Of a stretch of DNA of 64,000 nucleotides, positions 44,691-57,361 are shown piece by piece. The DNA is from Gnetum montanum (Eukaryota > Streptophyta > Gnetopsida > Gnetales > Gnetaceae). The stretch covers positions 738,244 to 802,243 of the forward strand of contig MNCI01034224.1 of assembly GCA_015680685.1 (NCBI GenBank). The letters are read 5' to 3'. The number at the start of each line of letters is the position of its first letter. Position 1 is the first letter of the stretch. The translations under genes and the position numbers were made by a program. The notes beneath the pieces are model-generated. The model was not told the DNA's origin. It did no database searches and saw nothing but the letters and a program-made list of their open reading frames with translations.

Positions 44691-45880
44691 AAAAAAGGGA
44701 AGATTTTTTAACTTTTGGTATATCAAAATCTTATAAAATGGATAATGTAAAAAATGTGCTTGTGTCATTGTAGGTTTGAGAAAGAACAAGACAAGAACAT
44801 GATGGGATCAAGACAAGAGCATGATGATTAAGATAAGAACAAGGTGACAAGAGTTGAAGATTGGGATAAGAGCTTATTGGTGTAAAGACAAGGACTCCAT
44901 GAGTTGAGACAAAGCACAACATAAGACCAATATGAGAGTTGAGTTGAGATGACAAGAAGCCTCAACTAAGATGAAAGATTTCAAGGATACTTGAAGCCTA
45001 TAATCCAAATGAAGATGTTTAGGCATCTTACTCAACATCCTAGAAGATTAGTAGATGTCCTAGAGGTGAAGACTCAGTTTCAAGCCAAATGTTCCAAGAA
45101 AACCATAGGCATCTCAATTGCTATTGGAACATCCGAGCTAGGATGTCCCAAGTGAGACATTCCAATTTTTAGTGGGATGTCCCACCTACATGTGGCTAGT
45201 TTTCAATGAGACATTCCAAGCTTGAATAGGACATTCCAACTAGCCATATCCTAGCTATTGCATGAATTCTAAGTAGTATTTGGAAAGTAAAAGGTTATAA
45301 AATTAAGTGGAATTCTTGGGAAAATGAAAAACATTGTAGAAGCACTGTTCATTGGAATATTCATTGTCTATATCAAGTGAATTTGCTATTATCCTTCATT
45401 TTTCTATCTTTTGTAATTTTTATTTTATATTAAGAGCTTCATTGCAAGAAATTTTTTAAGTTATTTACATTATCTCCTTAATTATTTTTCTCTTGGTAGC
45501 CCTACAAGATTGATGTACTTCTTGCAAGAAGGCATCTTGTGAACTTGTTGGGACCTTATCAAGCTAAGTGTGTTTCCAGTAAGAAAATACTCTATGCAAA
45601 GCTCACATGTTTGTAAATATTGTGAGATCCTTCAAACCACATTTTAAGCTTATTAGAATCTTATAGGGTTGAGTGTGTTTCTAGAAAGAATGCACTCTGA
45701 GAGAAGCTCAAACATTGTAAAGTTTGTGATACCGTTTAAACCACTTTTTGAAGGAAAAAATTCTAGAGGTATGCAAGAATTCTACCTTCCAAGTGTGGAT
45801 GTATCCAAGTTAGGGAATCACATAAATTTATGTTCAGTTTTGATTGTCTTGGTTGTTTGAATTAGGGAACTTATTCAACA
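44691..45880 (+). repeat. Polypurine tract and 3' LTR of element J/K
   Basis: AAAAAAGGGAAGA at 44691-44703, preceded by GTACATCACC, is the PPT context common in plant copia elements. The LTR runs from 44704 to about 45880, ending ATTCAACA. R/U5 wording (CCAAGTGTGGATGTATCCAA, GGGAATCACATAAA) is like sirevirus LTRs. GGATGTCCCA-type words are at 45000-45250. No matching 5' LTR is in the window. Confidence 0.65.
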
Positions 45881-48107
45881 TACCTTCTAAGTTCTTGATC
45901 ATCAACAATGATGTTACATCTCGCTAATAATAGTTTTATGTGTTTTATTTTGTAGTTCCAAAAATAGAGATTAAATGATCTCAAGTGTCATACCCTAAAA
46001 TAATTATAGATAAATTTTAAAAAATCACTTCAGAGATATGAATTAAATACTTAGAAATCCATATATTCCAAATGCAATACTTGACATCCAAAATTAATCT
46101 TTTGAAAAACTCTAATATACCAAATATAAAACATTATAAACTAATAAGCATACTTGAATAAATTGTAAGGAATAAAAAATTAAAAATCCATGTAATTTCA
46201 TATTAACATCCCACATATATGTCCTTTATGGACAAAGTTGTAAGAGATATAATAGATAACCACATGGGCCATTTTACAAATCCATAACATGGCTCCACTA
46301 TACAATAATGCTTAATTTTTTCATCCATATAACATTTTCCCTTCCACTATGTCCTCTAATCCACTAACCAAACTATCATTTAGAAACTCAATTCAAGCCT
46401 TTAACTAGAATATATATGAAACACATGAAGAAAGATTAGAACTTCTTCATAGTAGATGAAATTACCTTGATACCACCAAGAATGAAGCTAGAAAATGAGA
46501 CTCATGCTACAAAACATACTATTAGAACCAATAACAAAACTAATAACCAAACTATTCATCAAAATCATAAACCATTAACTCATTCTTAATTGAACGTATT
46601 AACAAAATTATTAATGCACTAACCTACCATTAATTCATAATTTTCTCTACCCATGGATTTCTTATAAATTTTTCAACATTAGACATTTGGAATAACTATA
46701 AGACTAATTCTAATATAACTAGCATCAAGGATTGTGTTGTGTGAAACCTTACATATCTAGGCTAATCCTTATTAATTTCCAATTATAATAAATGTCCAAT
46801 TATTAGGTTGGCCAATCCTCATGAATGTTCAATTTTTGGGTTACATTATGGCTAGTATCAATCTTATAGCTACCCTAGGTTCTAACTTCTCATTATTATG
46901 CTATAATTATGTCTATTATTAACTACATACATAATCACAACTAATGTAGGTAAAATATTGAATTATACCCTCCACAATATTTGTTTATTGCTACATGCCA
47001 CTAAGTTAAAGAACCAACTCCAAAGTCAAATTAAATGATCAACTAGCCATTCTTGAATTAGTTTTCTTAATGAAAATCATTTGTTAACAAAACCATATTA
47101 ATATTGACTACATGAAATTAGGTTGAGGGGCTAACTTTGAAATTAACCTACATGATTAACTAGCCAAAATTAATAGTCTAATATTAGATTCTTAACTTTC
47201 TAACACATTGAATGCATTCATGCACATCTAAAATATTTACTAGTTACCATCATCTAAGGCTTTCATTTCCATCAAATGCTACCTTAATAACATTATACTA
47301 AAAATCATGTAAAATTTTCATCACAACTTATGTCGCAACTCCTAGATCTATTGCAACCTTAAGCTATAATGCTTACAGATGTTATCACTACCAAAAGAAG
47401 ATGACATAAGATGCTAGAAAAGTTAGAAGAAAAAAGTAAAAATTACAAAAACTATGAATTTTGATGATCAAAATAGTAGATAACGATTAGATTAACATAA
47501 GAAGAATAAGAGAAAGATAGATTCAAAAATTATTGAAATGTAAGATGAAAAGTGATAAAAGAAATAGCATTCCCTCTATCTTAAAAGATCAACTAAGAGT
47601 AAAGCTTTGTCAAGTAACACCATGTTCAGATCTAGAAATCTTCAAAAGATTTATCACACATAGCCATCATTATGAGCATGAGAGAGAGAGAGAGATGGAG
47701 AGAGAGAGATACATAATTAATGTCAAGAGAGTTAGCCTTGTTAGGTATTTATACAAATAAATCAAAGGTTGAATAATTCCAAGAATAATAATCTAATTTC
47801 CAAGATTAAGAATATGTATCCCCAGAGGAGCTTAAATGATCCATCAATAGCTATGTCATGAGGTTCAAGTTACTAAGAAAAACTAGATTTAACCCAAATC
47901 ATCCAAGACTTAGTTCTCAATATCCAAGATAAAATCAGAGAATAATTAGAATAAGCCCCAAATATATATTTAACATATCCTTTTAACATATTCTTACCTT
48001 ATTCATTAAGTCTTAAAATAATATAAAATATAAAAAAAATATAAAGAAACATAAATAAAATATATCAATAAGCCACTGTCATCTTCCAACTTGTCCTTCA
48101 CAAGAAG
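45881..48107. other. AT-rich non-coding interval
   Basis: No gene. Starts near 45988 with GTGTCATACCCTAAAAT, the kind of opening seen in some gypsy LTRs; I cannot find a partner copy. A (GA)n run lies at 47682-47709. The region 46720-47200 contains loosely repeated words (GGTTGGCCAATCC, AGGTTGAGGGGCTAA). It could be a solo LTR of an unrelated family. Confidence 0.4.
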
Positions 48108-48597
48108 CATTAAACTTTTATTAATCTCAAGAAGGTAAAAGTAGTGAATGACTTATAAGAATTCAAAATTCAAAGTGTTCAATTGATTGGAACTATAATA
48201 TGAAATTCACAATTCTTGGAATAATCTATATGAGAAATACGTCTTCAAGCCTTTTTGTAATAACAAGTTATTGCTCTTTTGTTACCTATACTTCTTCGTC
48301 TTCTTCTTCTTTACCTTTCTTCTTTTCCATAACATACCACTTGATAGTGACTAGACTAACAAAAAGTCATGGCTTATTTACATACTAACATAGCTTACCA
48401 TGACTTGGTTTATAAATTCATAAGAATACAAGTCTTTACAAATTATACTACATAATCCAACACCACTTACAAATCAATTTAACTTTTCTTATAAATTGAT
48501 TCTTTAGACTCAACATTGACTTACAAATATTATAGAGTAGATACTTAACTTGATTCACTTATTACAAGTTAAAACAATGTATGAATTCTCTCTACTA
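48108..48597 (-). repeat. Element G 3' LTR
   Basis: Aligns to 60868-61362: TTTACTAATCT..AAGAAG, CAAAGTGTT, TTCTTCTTCTTTTAC, TAGACTCAACA, GTATGAATT in the same order. The outer ends are approximate. Confidence 0.75.
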
Positions 48598-48879
48598 CTT
48601 AATTCATGCTTTGTCTATTCATATAATATTTGTACTTCATCAAGTAGCCTGAAGTGTCTGAGTAAAGAAAGAACTATAGGATAACATCTTCTCCAATATT
48701 TATATCACACACTTTGATAAGTTTTTGCTTTACTCCTCCTCACTTCATATTATGCTAAATTCATATCATGGAGAGATAGTCTTGAAAGACTTCAAATTAT
48801 TGTTTGGTTAAAGGCTTTATAAACTCATATGCTTTCTAGGACGTAGTTGAAATATATTTAATATTTAAAAACTTCTCTT

Positions 48880-50308
48880 GATATTTCTATTTGGAAAAAT
48901 TCACACTCATCTCAATGTGCTTACTTTTATCATGGTAGATTACATTTTGTACTATCTTGATTATTTCTTGGTTATCATAGTGAACCATGATTGGTTTAGA
49001 AATGTTGATGTTGATTTTCTTTAGAAGTTGTTTAATCCATATAACATCTTGAATGGTCTCTAATAGAGCTTGATATTTTACCTTCATAAAGGATAATATA
49101 CTGTTGTTTACTTACTACTTTTTCAACAGACAATATAATCATAAATTTAAATTAGAAATATTACTTTTTCAATAGACAAAATAGTCATAAATTTAAATTA
49201 GAAATCTTCCCTTGAGCTTCTATCAATGGTATCACCTCCCTAGTCTGTGTCTACATAAACTTCAATAATCCTTGATGAGGTACTTATAAATACCTATTTG
49301 TATGATTATGTGCTCTTAAGGTATCATAAGATTAAAAAGTCACCTGCATATGTTGATAATTTGGGTTCTACATCAACACTACTAATTGATTGATTACATA
49401 CTAAATGTCAAAAATTTGTATTTGTAAGATAGATAAGTGTACCAATAATCTAGTGATATTGTGTTGGATCTATTAGTTCTCTTCCATTGCATTTGTTAAA
49501 TCCATGTGTCATAGGGATATGGAACTCTTTACAATTTAGCATATTATATTTTTCTAATAGATTTGCAACATACTTGTCATGAGATAATGTGATTTCACCT
49601 TATTTTTTTATTCATTTTTATCTCTATATAATATTGTGCTAGGCCTAAGTCCAAGATATCAAATCATAACAATAGTTTATGTTTGAATTTCTCCACAGTT
49701 TTAAGTTCCATTATATCTATGATTATATAATCCATATGGAAGGCTAGAATCATTGGTAAATATACTTTATATTTCAATACATAAAGATTACTATCCTTTT
49801 ATAACTTAATAAATCCATGGTTGATTAAGAATTCATCAATCTTTTGATACTAAACTCTAGGAGCATGTTTTAATCTATAAGATGCCTTTCATAACTTGAA
49901 TACTTGCTTCTCATCCTTAACAAATGCTTCATGTTACTCCATGTATATTTCTTCTTATAATTCACCATATAGGAAATGTGGCTTAACATTAATTTAATGG
50001 ATTTTTGACTTGATCTTGGCATATAAGAAAATGATTATTTAAAAAGTGGCCATATGAGAAATGGATGTAAATGTTTCGTAATAATCTATGCCTTTTATGT
50101 GAGAAAATAATTTAGCCACTAGCATAGGCTTGTATTTGTTAAACATATCATCCTCTTTCATCTTAGACATAAAGACCCAATGATTTTTAATAAGTTGATA
50201 GATCTTGCAATGAGAAACTAATTCCCAAACCTCTTTCTTTTTCATCATGAACATTTTAGCCTGCATCACCTTTTTCCAATGATCCATAGTAAATGCCTAA
50301 ATCATTCT
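48880..50308 (-). pseudogene. Element G RT and RNase H relic
   Basis: RT start at 50287-50040: WKKVMQAKM, VWELVSHCK, LIKNHWVFMSKMKEDD, YKPMLVAKLFSHIKGIDYYETFTSI. These are copia RT words (usual KWVF..K, LVAKGF.Q..GIDY.ETFSPV). Later parts read SYRLKHAPR and LDLGLAQYYIEIKMN in shifted frames. RNase H at 49087-48887 has KYQALLETIQDVIWIKQLL and HYDNQEIIKIVQNVIYHDKSKHIEMS, with the HYDN Asp kept. RT and RNase H would copy element RNA into DNA; this copy is inactive. Confidence 0.85.
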
Positions 50309-51088
50309 TGATGAGTGGCAAGATACCCCTACACTCAACCATACAAATACAAGCATTTCACACGCGATCTAGTCGAACTCCAAGGACTAAGTGCTTATGT
50401 GCCCTAATGGAACACTTAAGGTTAATCAATCGTTGTCTTCCCAAACTTACTTGTATTGTCATGGTTGTATGGTTAAGTAAGCTTGAGGTATATGATTTTT
50501 ATAACTTTTATCCTTTGTAATGTCTTATGCTAATAGGGGAAGGTGAAGAGAACTAAATGACTAACTTTCATTAACTATTCACTAACTAAGTTCTAATTAC
50601 TCCTAACACCAATATCTATTCCTACTTACCACACACATATTGAACCAGGGCAACACTACTGGGATTACCAAACGCTAATCGTTACTGGGTTGCCAAGTGC
50701 TACACACATGCTCGAAGCGATCGTACTGAGTGTACTTAACTAGGAGAGTCAAAAGTTGAGAGAGATTAATTAACTAGGAAATCATTTAAACATTCAACAA
50801 TAATTAATTACTATTTAGGTTAATCTATATGTTGTAAGGTTTATCATAAAGTTCATCTTTATTGTCATACACAAATGTGTGCTCAGGTACAAATTGCTCG
50901 AATAAAGATCCATTCACTCTATGAGTCCTACTGTGGGCACACAGGAATTATTCTAACTCTAAAATGATAAAACTATAAGAGTTTAGCTAAGGGTCTGAGT
51001 CTAACTATCTTGAACAAGGGAAGTAGCCTCTTATTTATAGAAGATGAGGTAGGACATGATATCGCATACGTGATATCATGGCTCATCA
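50309..51088 (-). repeat. Element D 3' LTR
   Basis: 780 bp, from TGATGAGTGGCAAG to TGGCTCATCA on the plus strand. Contains minus-strand TATAAATA (51039-51032) and one palindrome copy with two substitutions (51058-51077). The two D LTRs are similar with scattered substitutions and small indels. Confidence 0.9.
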
Positions 51089-52980
51089 TACCCCTATGAC
51101 TGAATGAAAACTCATCCTCAAGTTCCTTACAAAATATTGGGAAGGTATGGGATTATTGACTTGAATGACACTAATGGTGAATGGGGTGACATGTGAACGG
51201 ATCAATCATTACAATACATGACAATACTAGTGTTCTTGACTACAAGAATGAACATTACACACATTTGACATCTAGTCTTATCTGGTAGCTGAGAGAGAAG
51301 AGAGAGAGAGAGAGAAGAAAAAGAAGATGTGTTGCTGTCGATTCCAGGATTGCGTCTTTTTTGTCCATTCATAACCACGCCATCAGTCCTATTCCTTACA
51401 CAACTATTCTAGCACCATTCCATCCTGAGTGTTTCCTCCAGATCTAGTCCATTGCTGTATGATTGCCATCTACACACACAACACAGTCACATATGAGCAA
51501 GGATAAGTAAATCACAATACAGTTGATACCTTGCCTCGGTGTAAGGTCCATTGGCTGAGTTGCAATATGGCTAATATGGATTTTAGAGGTATAACACTGG
51601 TGACTACCAAAGGTGTAGGGGTTAAGAGAAAAAATTGAAAAAATTGGGCCAAGACCCCCATGACTAAGAGTGATAATCTAGTAGCAATAGAATGGAAAAA
51701 TATAAGGAATAAGAAAGATGGAGAAAAAGAAACAACGAAAATGCCAATAACATGGATGTCAGAGGTGGAAATGAATAAAATAAATGTTGATTTCAGTAAT
51801 GTTTAAGTGAAAGAAGTTAATTGATGCACCAATTAGGAATGCCAGTGCGTCCTCCCCAAATTAGGCTCATGCCCTTAATGCCCTAACAATCCCACATTCA
51901 AAGAGTCCGTAGGCTCTGAAAATGTCATTTGGAAGCAAGAGTTAAAGTCTTAACCACAAGATTTTACCAAAAAGAACACCATGCATCAACCAAAATATAG
52001 ACTACTAATACAGCTGGTAATGAGGTGGAAAATGGAGAAAGAATGATGAGGAGAAGAGAATTGAATGGAGTCCCAAGAACAAGGTGGTGTACAGCCCATT
52101 GTGTATGTATGGTTAATGTGACTTAGTAGATCTCATTCCAAATATAGCCTCAAACAATCCACATTCAATGACTTCACATTAATACACTTGGCCAATCCAT
52201 CCACTTGAAGTAGCAAGAATGCTTCCACCAAAGAGTCACCACCATTCCGAGGAAACGAGAAAAGGAAAAGTAGGAAGCAAGAGAGGGTCTTAGTTAGAGG
52301 GAACATATTTGTTTATTTCCATAACCAGTGCTTGTAGCCCAAATGATTATCTTGTCTAAGGGGTATGCTTTGAATTCTCATTGTTTTTTTTTCTTTTTTG
52401 CGTGAGAACCCCACCATGCAAAGACTTATTATTTTTATTAACTTAATTTCCCAAAAATGGAGCAATGTCGGAATGGTAAGGAAAACTCAAGAAGAAAAAA
52501 TCCAAGCACCCAAGAGAATGGCCAACACAAATGCATCAAATCCCCTTGAAGTCACACCCCTTTCAATCCTTAAGTCCTTCCTCAGTTTGAGAAATTCCCA
52601 GTCACCAATTCGTTGATAGTTTTATGATTTAAAGAAATGGACTGTACATTTCCAAGCCAAGAGAGACCATACAAATTTATGAATGTATGGATGACATGGA
52701 CTCATTGCCTATTATATCAAAATAACCATACCTTAGTATCAACATTATAACTCAAAGGTAAAAACCAAACATTAGCAATCAATAAAATACAGTTCATATC
52801 ACCACCAGGAGCACTTATTAGGTGACAAACCTAACAACACAAACAACCACACAAAGAAATGAAAAAGTATGAATGATGTTGCAAAACAAAAATAAGTTAA
52901 AGAAATTTGTAAAATAAAAACTTAAAAAGGAACTAAGGGCCTCAATTGATCAGTAGAAGTGGCCATCTCCCCCATGACTA
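51089..52980 (-). other. Long non-coding 3' region of element D
   Basis: Collinear with 17156-19160 of B. It contains the PPT (CATAGGGGTA, 51089-51098), PPT-like motifs at 51655-51668 and 52969-52982, and a (GA)n run at about 51290-51316. No conserved coding frame was recognised. Confidence 0.65.
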
Positions 52981-53075
52981 AGTTGGAAGGGGGAGATTTG
53001 AAATAATAAGCAGGGTCATCCCTTCTCAGAGGTATTATGTGCACTGACCATTCTAGATTCGTGGTAAGGTTTGGT

Positions 53076-53966
53076 CTATTGCACCTTGACAAATAATGTC
53101 TTATCAGAGCGCTTTTTTGAATTTCTTAGGAATTTCCAAATTCCCCCAATTGATGCTTTCAGGTTAAGGTTTGGAAGCTGGCGATGAACCTGCTCAAGTT
53201 CATCTATGCTTTCAATGTAAGCACTAGTTATTCTCTTAGTTAGTTCCATACACATTAGTGAGTTATTCACTTGATCAATGATCAGCCACTGGGTGTCTCT
53301 TTGTCTTGTGGTTGCTGCATATAGGCACTTTTGTAGGTTAAGGTCTTGTGCACACCAATTGCATGCAGGCAATGCTAAATTTTTCCCAATCCATGATCTT
53401 TACATGCAATGGAACCTTGTGTCATTGTATGCAATGCATGGAACTTTCTTCTTCTCAATCTTTCCAAAAGTATTCTCCTTAGATATTTCCAGGGAAAGAT
53501 TGCAGATTCCTAGATGTGCATCTATAGTACTTAGCCATGCCCTTTCCATTATTATTGGGAAGTCCCATTTATTGTTATTTACTTGTATCACTAGGAAATC
53601 AGCTAGGTATGACCACCCGCACATAGTGGTAATGATGTCCTCCACTAGTCCCAAGGGAACAGTGATGGATTGGTCAGCCAGCTCTAGTCAAATATTGTGC
53701 TTCTTTAATGGAGGTAGGTTCCAAGCTTGGTAAATCTCTTGTGATATTAGGTTGACTCTGGAACCTAAGTCCAAAAGAGATTTACATGGTTCATTTCCAA
53801 AAACTTGAAGATAAATTAAGGGGCTTCCAAGATCAGAGAATTTCCTAGGAAGGTGGCCCACCTTAATCCAGTCGATAACGACATGTGTTAACATAGCCGT
53901 ATGCGTTGAGCTCAGTGTTTGGTTTGAAGGGAGCTCTGAAGTCTTATTTGATGGAGGGGCATTCAT
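53076..53966 (-). pseudogene. Element D protease relic
   Basis: Same frame through 53966-53076 with stops near 53690 and 53400. The catalytic word is SLLDLGSRVNLIS (D-L-G instead of D-S-G), followed by LADQSIT, GLVEDIITTMCG, ADFLVIQV and PIIMERAWLSTIDA. Tail CNWCAQDLNLQKCLY, then IDELEQVHRQL. Reading ends at the pol deletion junction near 53107-53125. Confidence 0.8.
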
Positions 53967-53999
53967 AGGTTCAACTGCTTATGGTTGTGAGGGCTTGGT

Positions 54000-56431
54000 T
54001 GGATTGTTGGTTTTGAAGAAAGTTCATCTCTTTATACGGTTATCAGAACCAATAGTGGGTTGAGTATTTACAGTTGTTGTGGCATTGCATTGTTATGGTT
54101 GAGTAGGGAGTTTCCCTTGCATTGCTAGAGTGGGTGGTAATGGAGCTATCATTGTGAGAGTTGCAGATGGATTCGAAGGATTGTATGTATGTGGATTATC
54201 TCCCCTAGGAGAAGGAGTTCTAAAATACTCATGAGCTTGGTAGTCATGTTGTGGTGTACCGTGACCAACAGAGTCACATGGAGAGATTGGATGCTGCACG
54301 TAGTAACCATATGGGTCTGGTTGTCGGTAGGGGTATTATTGCCTTGGTGGTGACATCCCCCATGACTGTGGGTATTACCACTATTGATGTTGCTCAATAG
54401 GTTGTGGTGGAGTTCCAATTGGATAATATGTTGAAGATTGGTGGAACTTCCTTGGGTTACCTTGGGAATAAGGTAACCATCGGAGTTCTTGTCGTTTATT
54501 AAATCATGGGTTGAGTGCATACACCCCAGACTCCTGTAGATGTGAGATTATTGGGCAACATCCCTTAGGATGGTCATATTGGCATATCTCACATCCACCA
54601 TCATTATCCGTATCTGAATCCACAACCTCTTCAGTGATGGCCATTTTCCCCTTACCCTTGTTATGTGCATTGTCTACTTCTCTCTTTTTCTTTTTGTTAT
54701 GGTCACTACCTTGCTCCCTAGACTCCTCTACAATTTTAAGAACAGTTTCAAACTTGCTATCCAAGGAGTCCCACATTTGGTCTACCTTTGCCGATACTTT
54801 AGTTGTTAACTTTTGGAGCGGCAAATTTTTCCTATCCACCATATCTTTGAGTGGTAACCCTTCTTCCCCCTCACAGAATTTCACTCCTCTTTTTCAGAGG
54901 GAAGGATCTCGGTTGTACTCTTCCATGCTTTCTCTCTTCTGTAGCTCACCTTCTTCTTTGGCTACTTGCTCTATCAATCTGTGGATTTGAAGAGACCTAA
55001 GCTCCAATATCCTTCCTTGGGCATACGTCCCAAGGGTCCTTCTTGTTTCATGCCTAATTCCATCTACAAGATGGCGTAGTTGATCCCACTACGAATAACC
55101 ATATCTAGGGCAATGATGTAATAGTGCGTAATAGTGACCCATGGTAGCATCCAAGGGTTCATGATTTCCTTGCTTCCATCCTTGGATTTTCATTCGTAGG
55201 TTATACACTCGAGAGTACATTTGGTACTTATCATTAAATAGTTCTAACATTGTACTCCACCTCTGAATGGATTCCAATTCTAAGGACCGGTACCAGCTTT
55301 CTGCTTCTTTCACTAGTGTCCTTGGGAACAACTTTAGCTTTTGCCACTCATTTTCTATGTTCTACAAGGCACATGCATCATGGAATTCTTGTAAGTGATT
55401 TTGAGGATCAGCGTTGTATCCCCCCTCAAATCGTGGCAGGTTATTCATGTCTAACCTCTTGATCCTACTATCTTTTTGGTGCCTTGTGGAACTCTTATGG
55501 CCTCTGTTATGTCTAACATGCTTCTAGTTGCGAGTAGGGGTTCTTTGTGGTCATCTCATTCATAGCTTCTATGGTCTCTACATGGTTCCCTACTCTCCCT
55601 TCTTCCATGCCTTGATTCCTTAGAGTGCCCTTGTCCTCGCTCTCGACTATCTTGTCGACGTTTTTTACTCTATTTACCTTTATCTACATGGTTGGTTTCC
55701 TTATGATTGTAACTAGATATTGAAGGAGAAGGTGAATGTGATGATGAAGGTGAAGAAGAAGGAGAACCATCATCATGATTGTTTTTTCTACCTTATCTTC
55801 GGTGGTCTCGGCCACAATCGTGATCATGATCAGAACCTTCGCCCTTATCATGTGGTTGTGTTCCTTCTTTGAATACTTCATGTTCATGGGTATCAAAACT
55901 AGGGTTGTGAATCATGGAGTGTAGGTTCTAATACACCACCTCCTAACCATCACTAGGAGGAGGAACATCGTTTGGTGGGGGACTTGTTGAAGTAGGTTCA
56001 TCACCCTCAATTTTGCTCAAGACCTGCAGAGCATTATGGGGCAATTTACCCTTCGAGGATGTATGATATCTCTCCTGTTGCAAGTACCTTTGACATTGTG
56101 CTTCTGTGGGATGGTAGTTCCTTGTGTCATGATCGCATGCAACATATTCTACATACAAAAATGACATACCTATTCGTGAGAGAGCACAAAGGAGCATGTT
56201 GGGGACTAATCAATCTCGAGGTAACACTATGTTACCTTCCAAGTCTCTCCAACGCAATTGTTCATCTTGATGGAGAATAAAGGTAAAGTCAGGTACATAT
56301 TCATCGTGATGAGTATATACCACATGAAATTGTTGAGGAACTGGTGGATCTTGGTTACATGTGTTATGTTGCCAACTGTCTCTCATGTTAGTCCTACGTG
56401 GTGAAGTGCTCTTATGTGAAGAAGAAGACAT
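54000..56431 (-). pseudogene. Element D gag relic
   Basis: Starts at ATG 56431 (MSSSSHKSTSPRRTNM). N-terminal YTHHDEYVPDFTFILHQDEQL and WRDLEGNIVLPRD, a His/Ser/Asp-rich segment at about 55870-55680, one frame change near 55400-55500, then the gag core (55331-54990: MFPRTLVKEAESWYRSLELE, LELFNDKYQMYSRVYNLRMKI). A Glu/Lys linker follows, then an intact zinc knuckle CEICQYDHPKGCC at about 54590 with CX2CX3HX4C spacing. Pro/Tyr/His-rich tail. Confidence 0.85.
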
Positions 56432-56557
56432 TTTTTTCTTGTTTAGTGTGTGATTTACCGTTGTCTTATCTTTCCTTGATTAACCCTAAGGGTTCATTCT
56501 GGCGTTCCAATGATATGAATGATTTCCTATGTTCTAGGTAGCGCACAAACAACTAAG

Positions 56558-56575
56558 TCCACGACAATGGTGCTA
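56558..56575 (-). other. Primer binding site, tRNA-Asp type (element D)
   Basis: The minus strand reads TAGCACCATTGTCGTGGA next to the LTR end; most differences from the tRNA-Asp complement are transitions. Confidence 0.75.
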
Positions 56576-56576
56576 A

Positions 56577-57356
56577 TGATAAGTGGTGAGATACCCCTAC
56601 ACTCAACCATACAAATACAAGCATTTCACATGCAATCCAGTCGAACTCCAAGGACTAAGTGATTATGCACCCTAATGGAATACTCAAGGTTGATCAATCG
56701 TTGTCTTCCCAAACTTACTTGTATTTTCATGGTTGTATGGTTAAGTAAGCTTGAGGCATATGATTTTTATAACTTTTATCCTTTTTAATGTCTTATGCTA
56801 ATAGGGGAAGGTGAAGAGAACTAAGTGACTAACTTTCATTAACTATTCACTAACTAATTTCTAATTACTCCTAACACCAGTATCTGTTTCCACTTGCCGC
56901 ACACATCTTGAACCAAGGCAACCCTGCTGGGATTACCAAATACAAATCATTACTGGGTTACCAAGTGCTACACACATGATCGAAGCGGTCGTATTGAGTG
57001 TACTTAACTAGGAGAGTCAAAGGTTGAGAGAGATTAATTAACTTAATAATAATTAATTACTATTTAGCTTAATTTGTATGCTGCAAGGTTTATCATAAAG
57101 TTCATCTTTATTACCATACACAAATGTGTGCTCAAGTACAAATTGCTCGAATAAAGATTCGTTCACTCTATGACTCCTATTGTGGGCACACAAGAATTAT
57201 TCTAACTCAGGAATGGTAAAACTTCAAGAGTTTAGCTAAGGGTCTAAGTCTAACTATCTTGAAAAAGGGAAGCCTCCTCTTATTTATAGAAGATGAGGCA
57301 AGATGCGATATTACATGGCGGATGCAATATCACATACGCAATATCATGGCTCATCA
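56577..57356 (-). repeat. Element D 5' LTR
   Basis: 780 bp, the partner of 50309-51088. Palindromic words at 57303-57346 are more decayed (GCGATATTAC, GCAATATCAC), and a minus-strand TATA-type word lies near 57285. Confidence 0.85.
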
Positions 57357-57361
57357 ATTTT

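Larger units (their letters stand above)
50309..57356 (-). mobile_element. Element D: non-autonomous Athila/Tat-like element, sister of B
   Basis: Two 780-bp LTRs (50309-51088 and 56577-57356), tRNA-Asp primer site, PPT, gag and protease, no RT, RNase H or integrase. Flanks ATTCT (50304-50308) and ATTTT (57357-57361) are a duplication with one transition. It keeps about 100 bp more than B at the pol deletion junction but shares its edges. Inserted into element G between integrase and RT. Confidence 0.9.
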
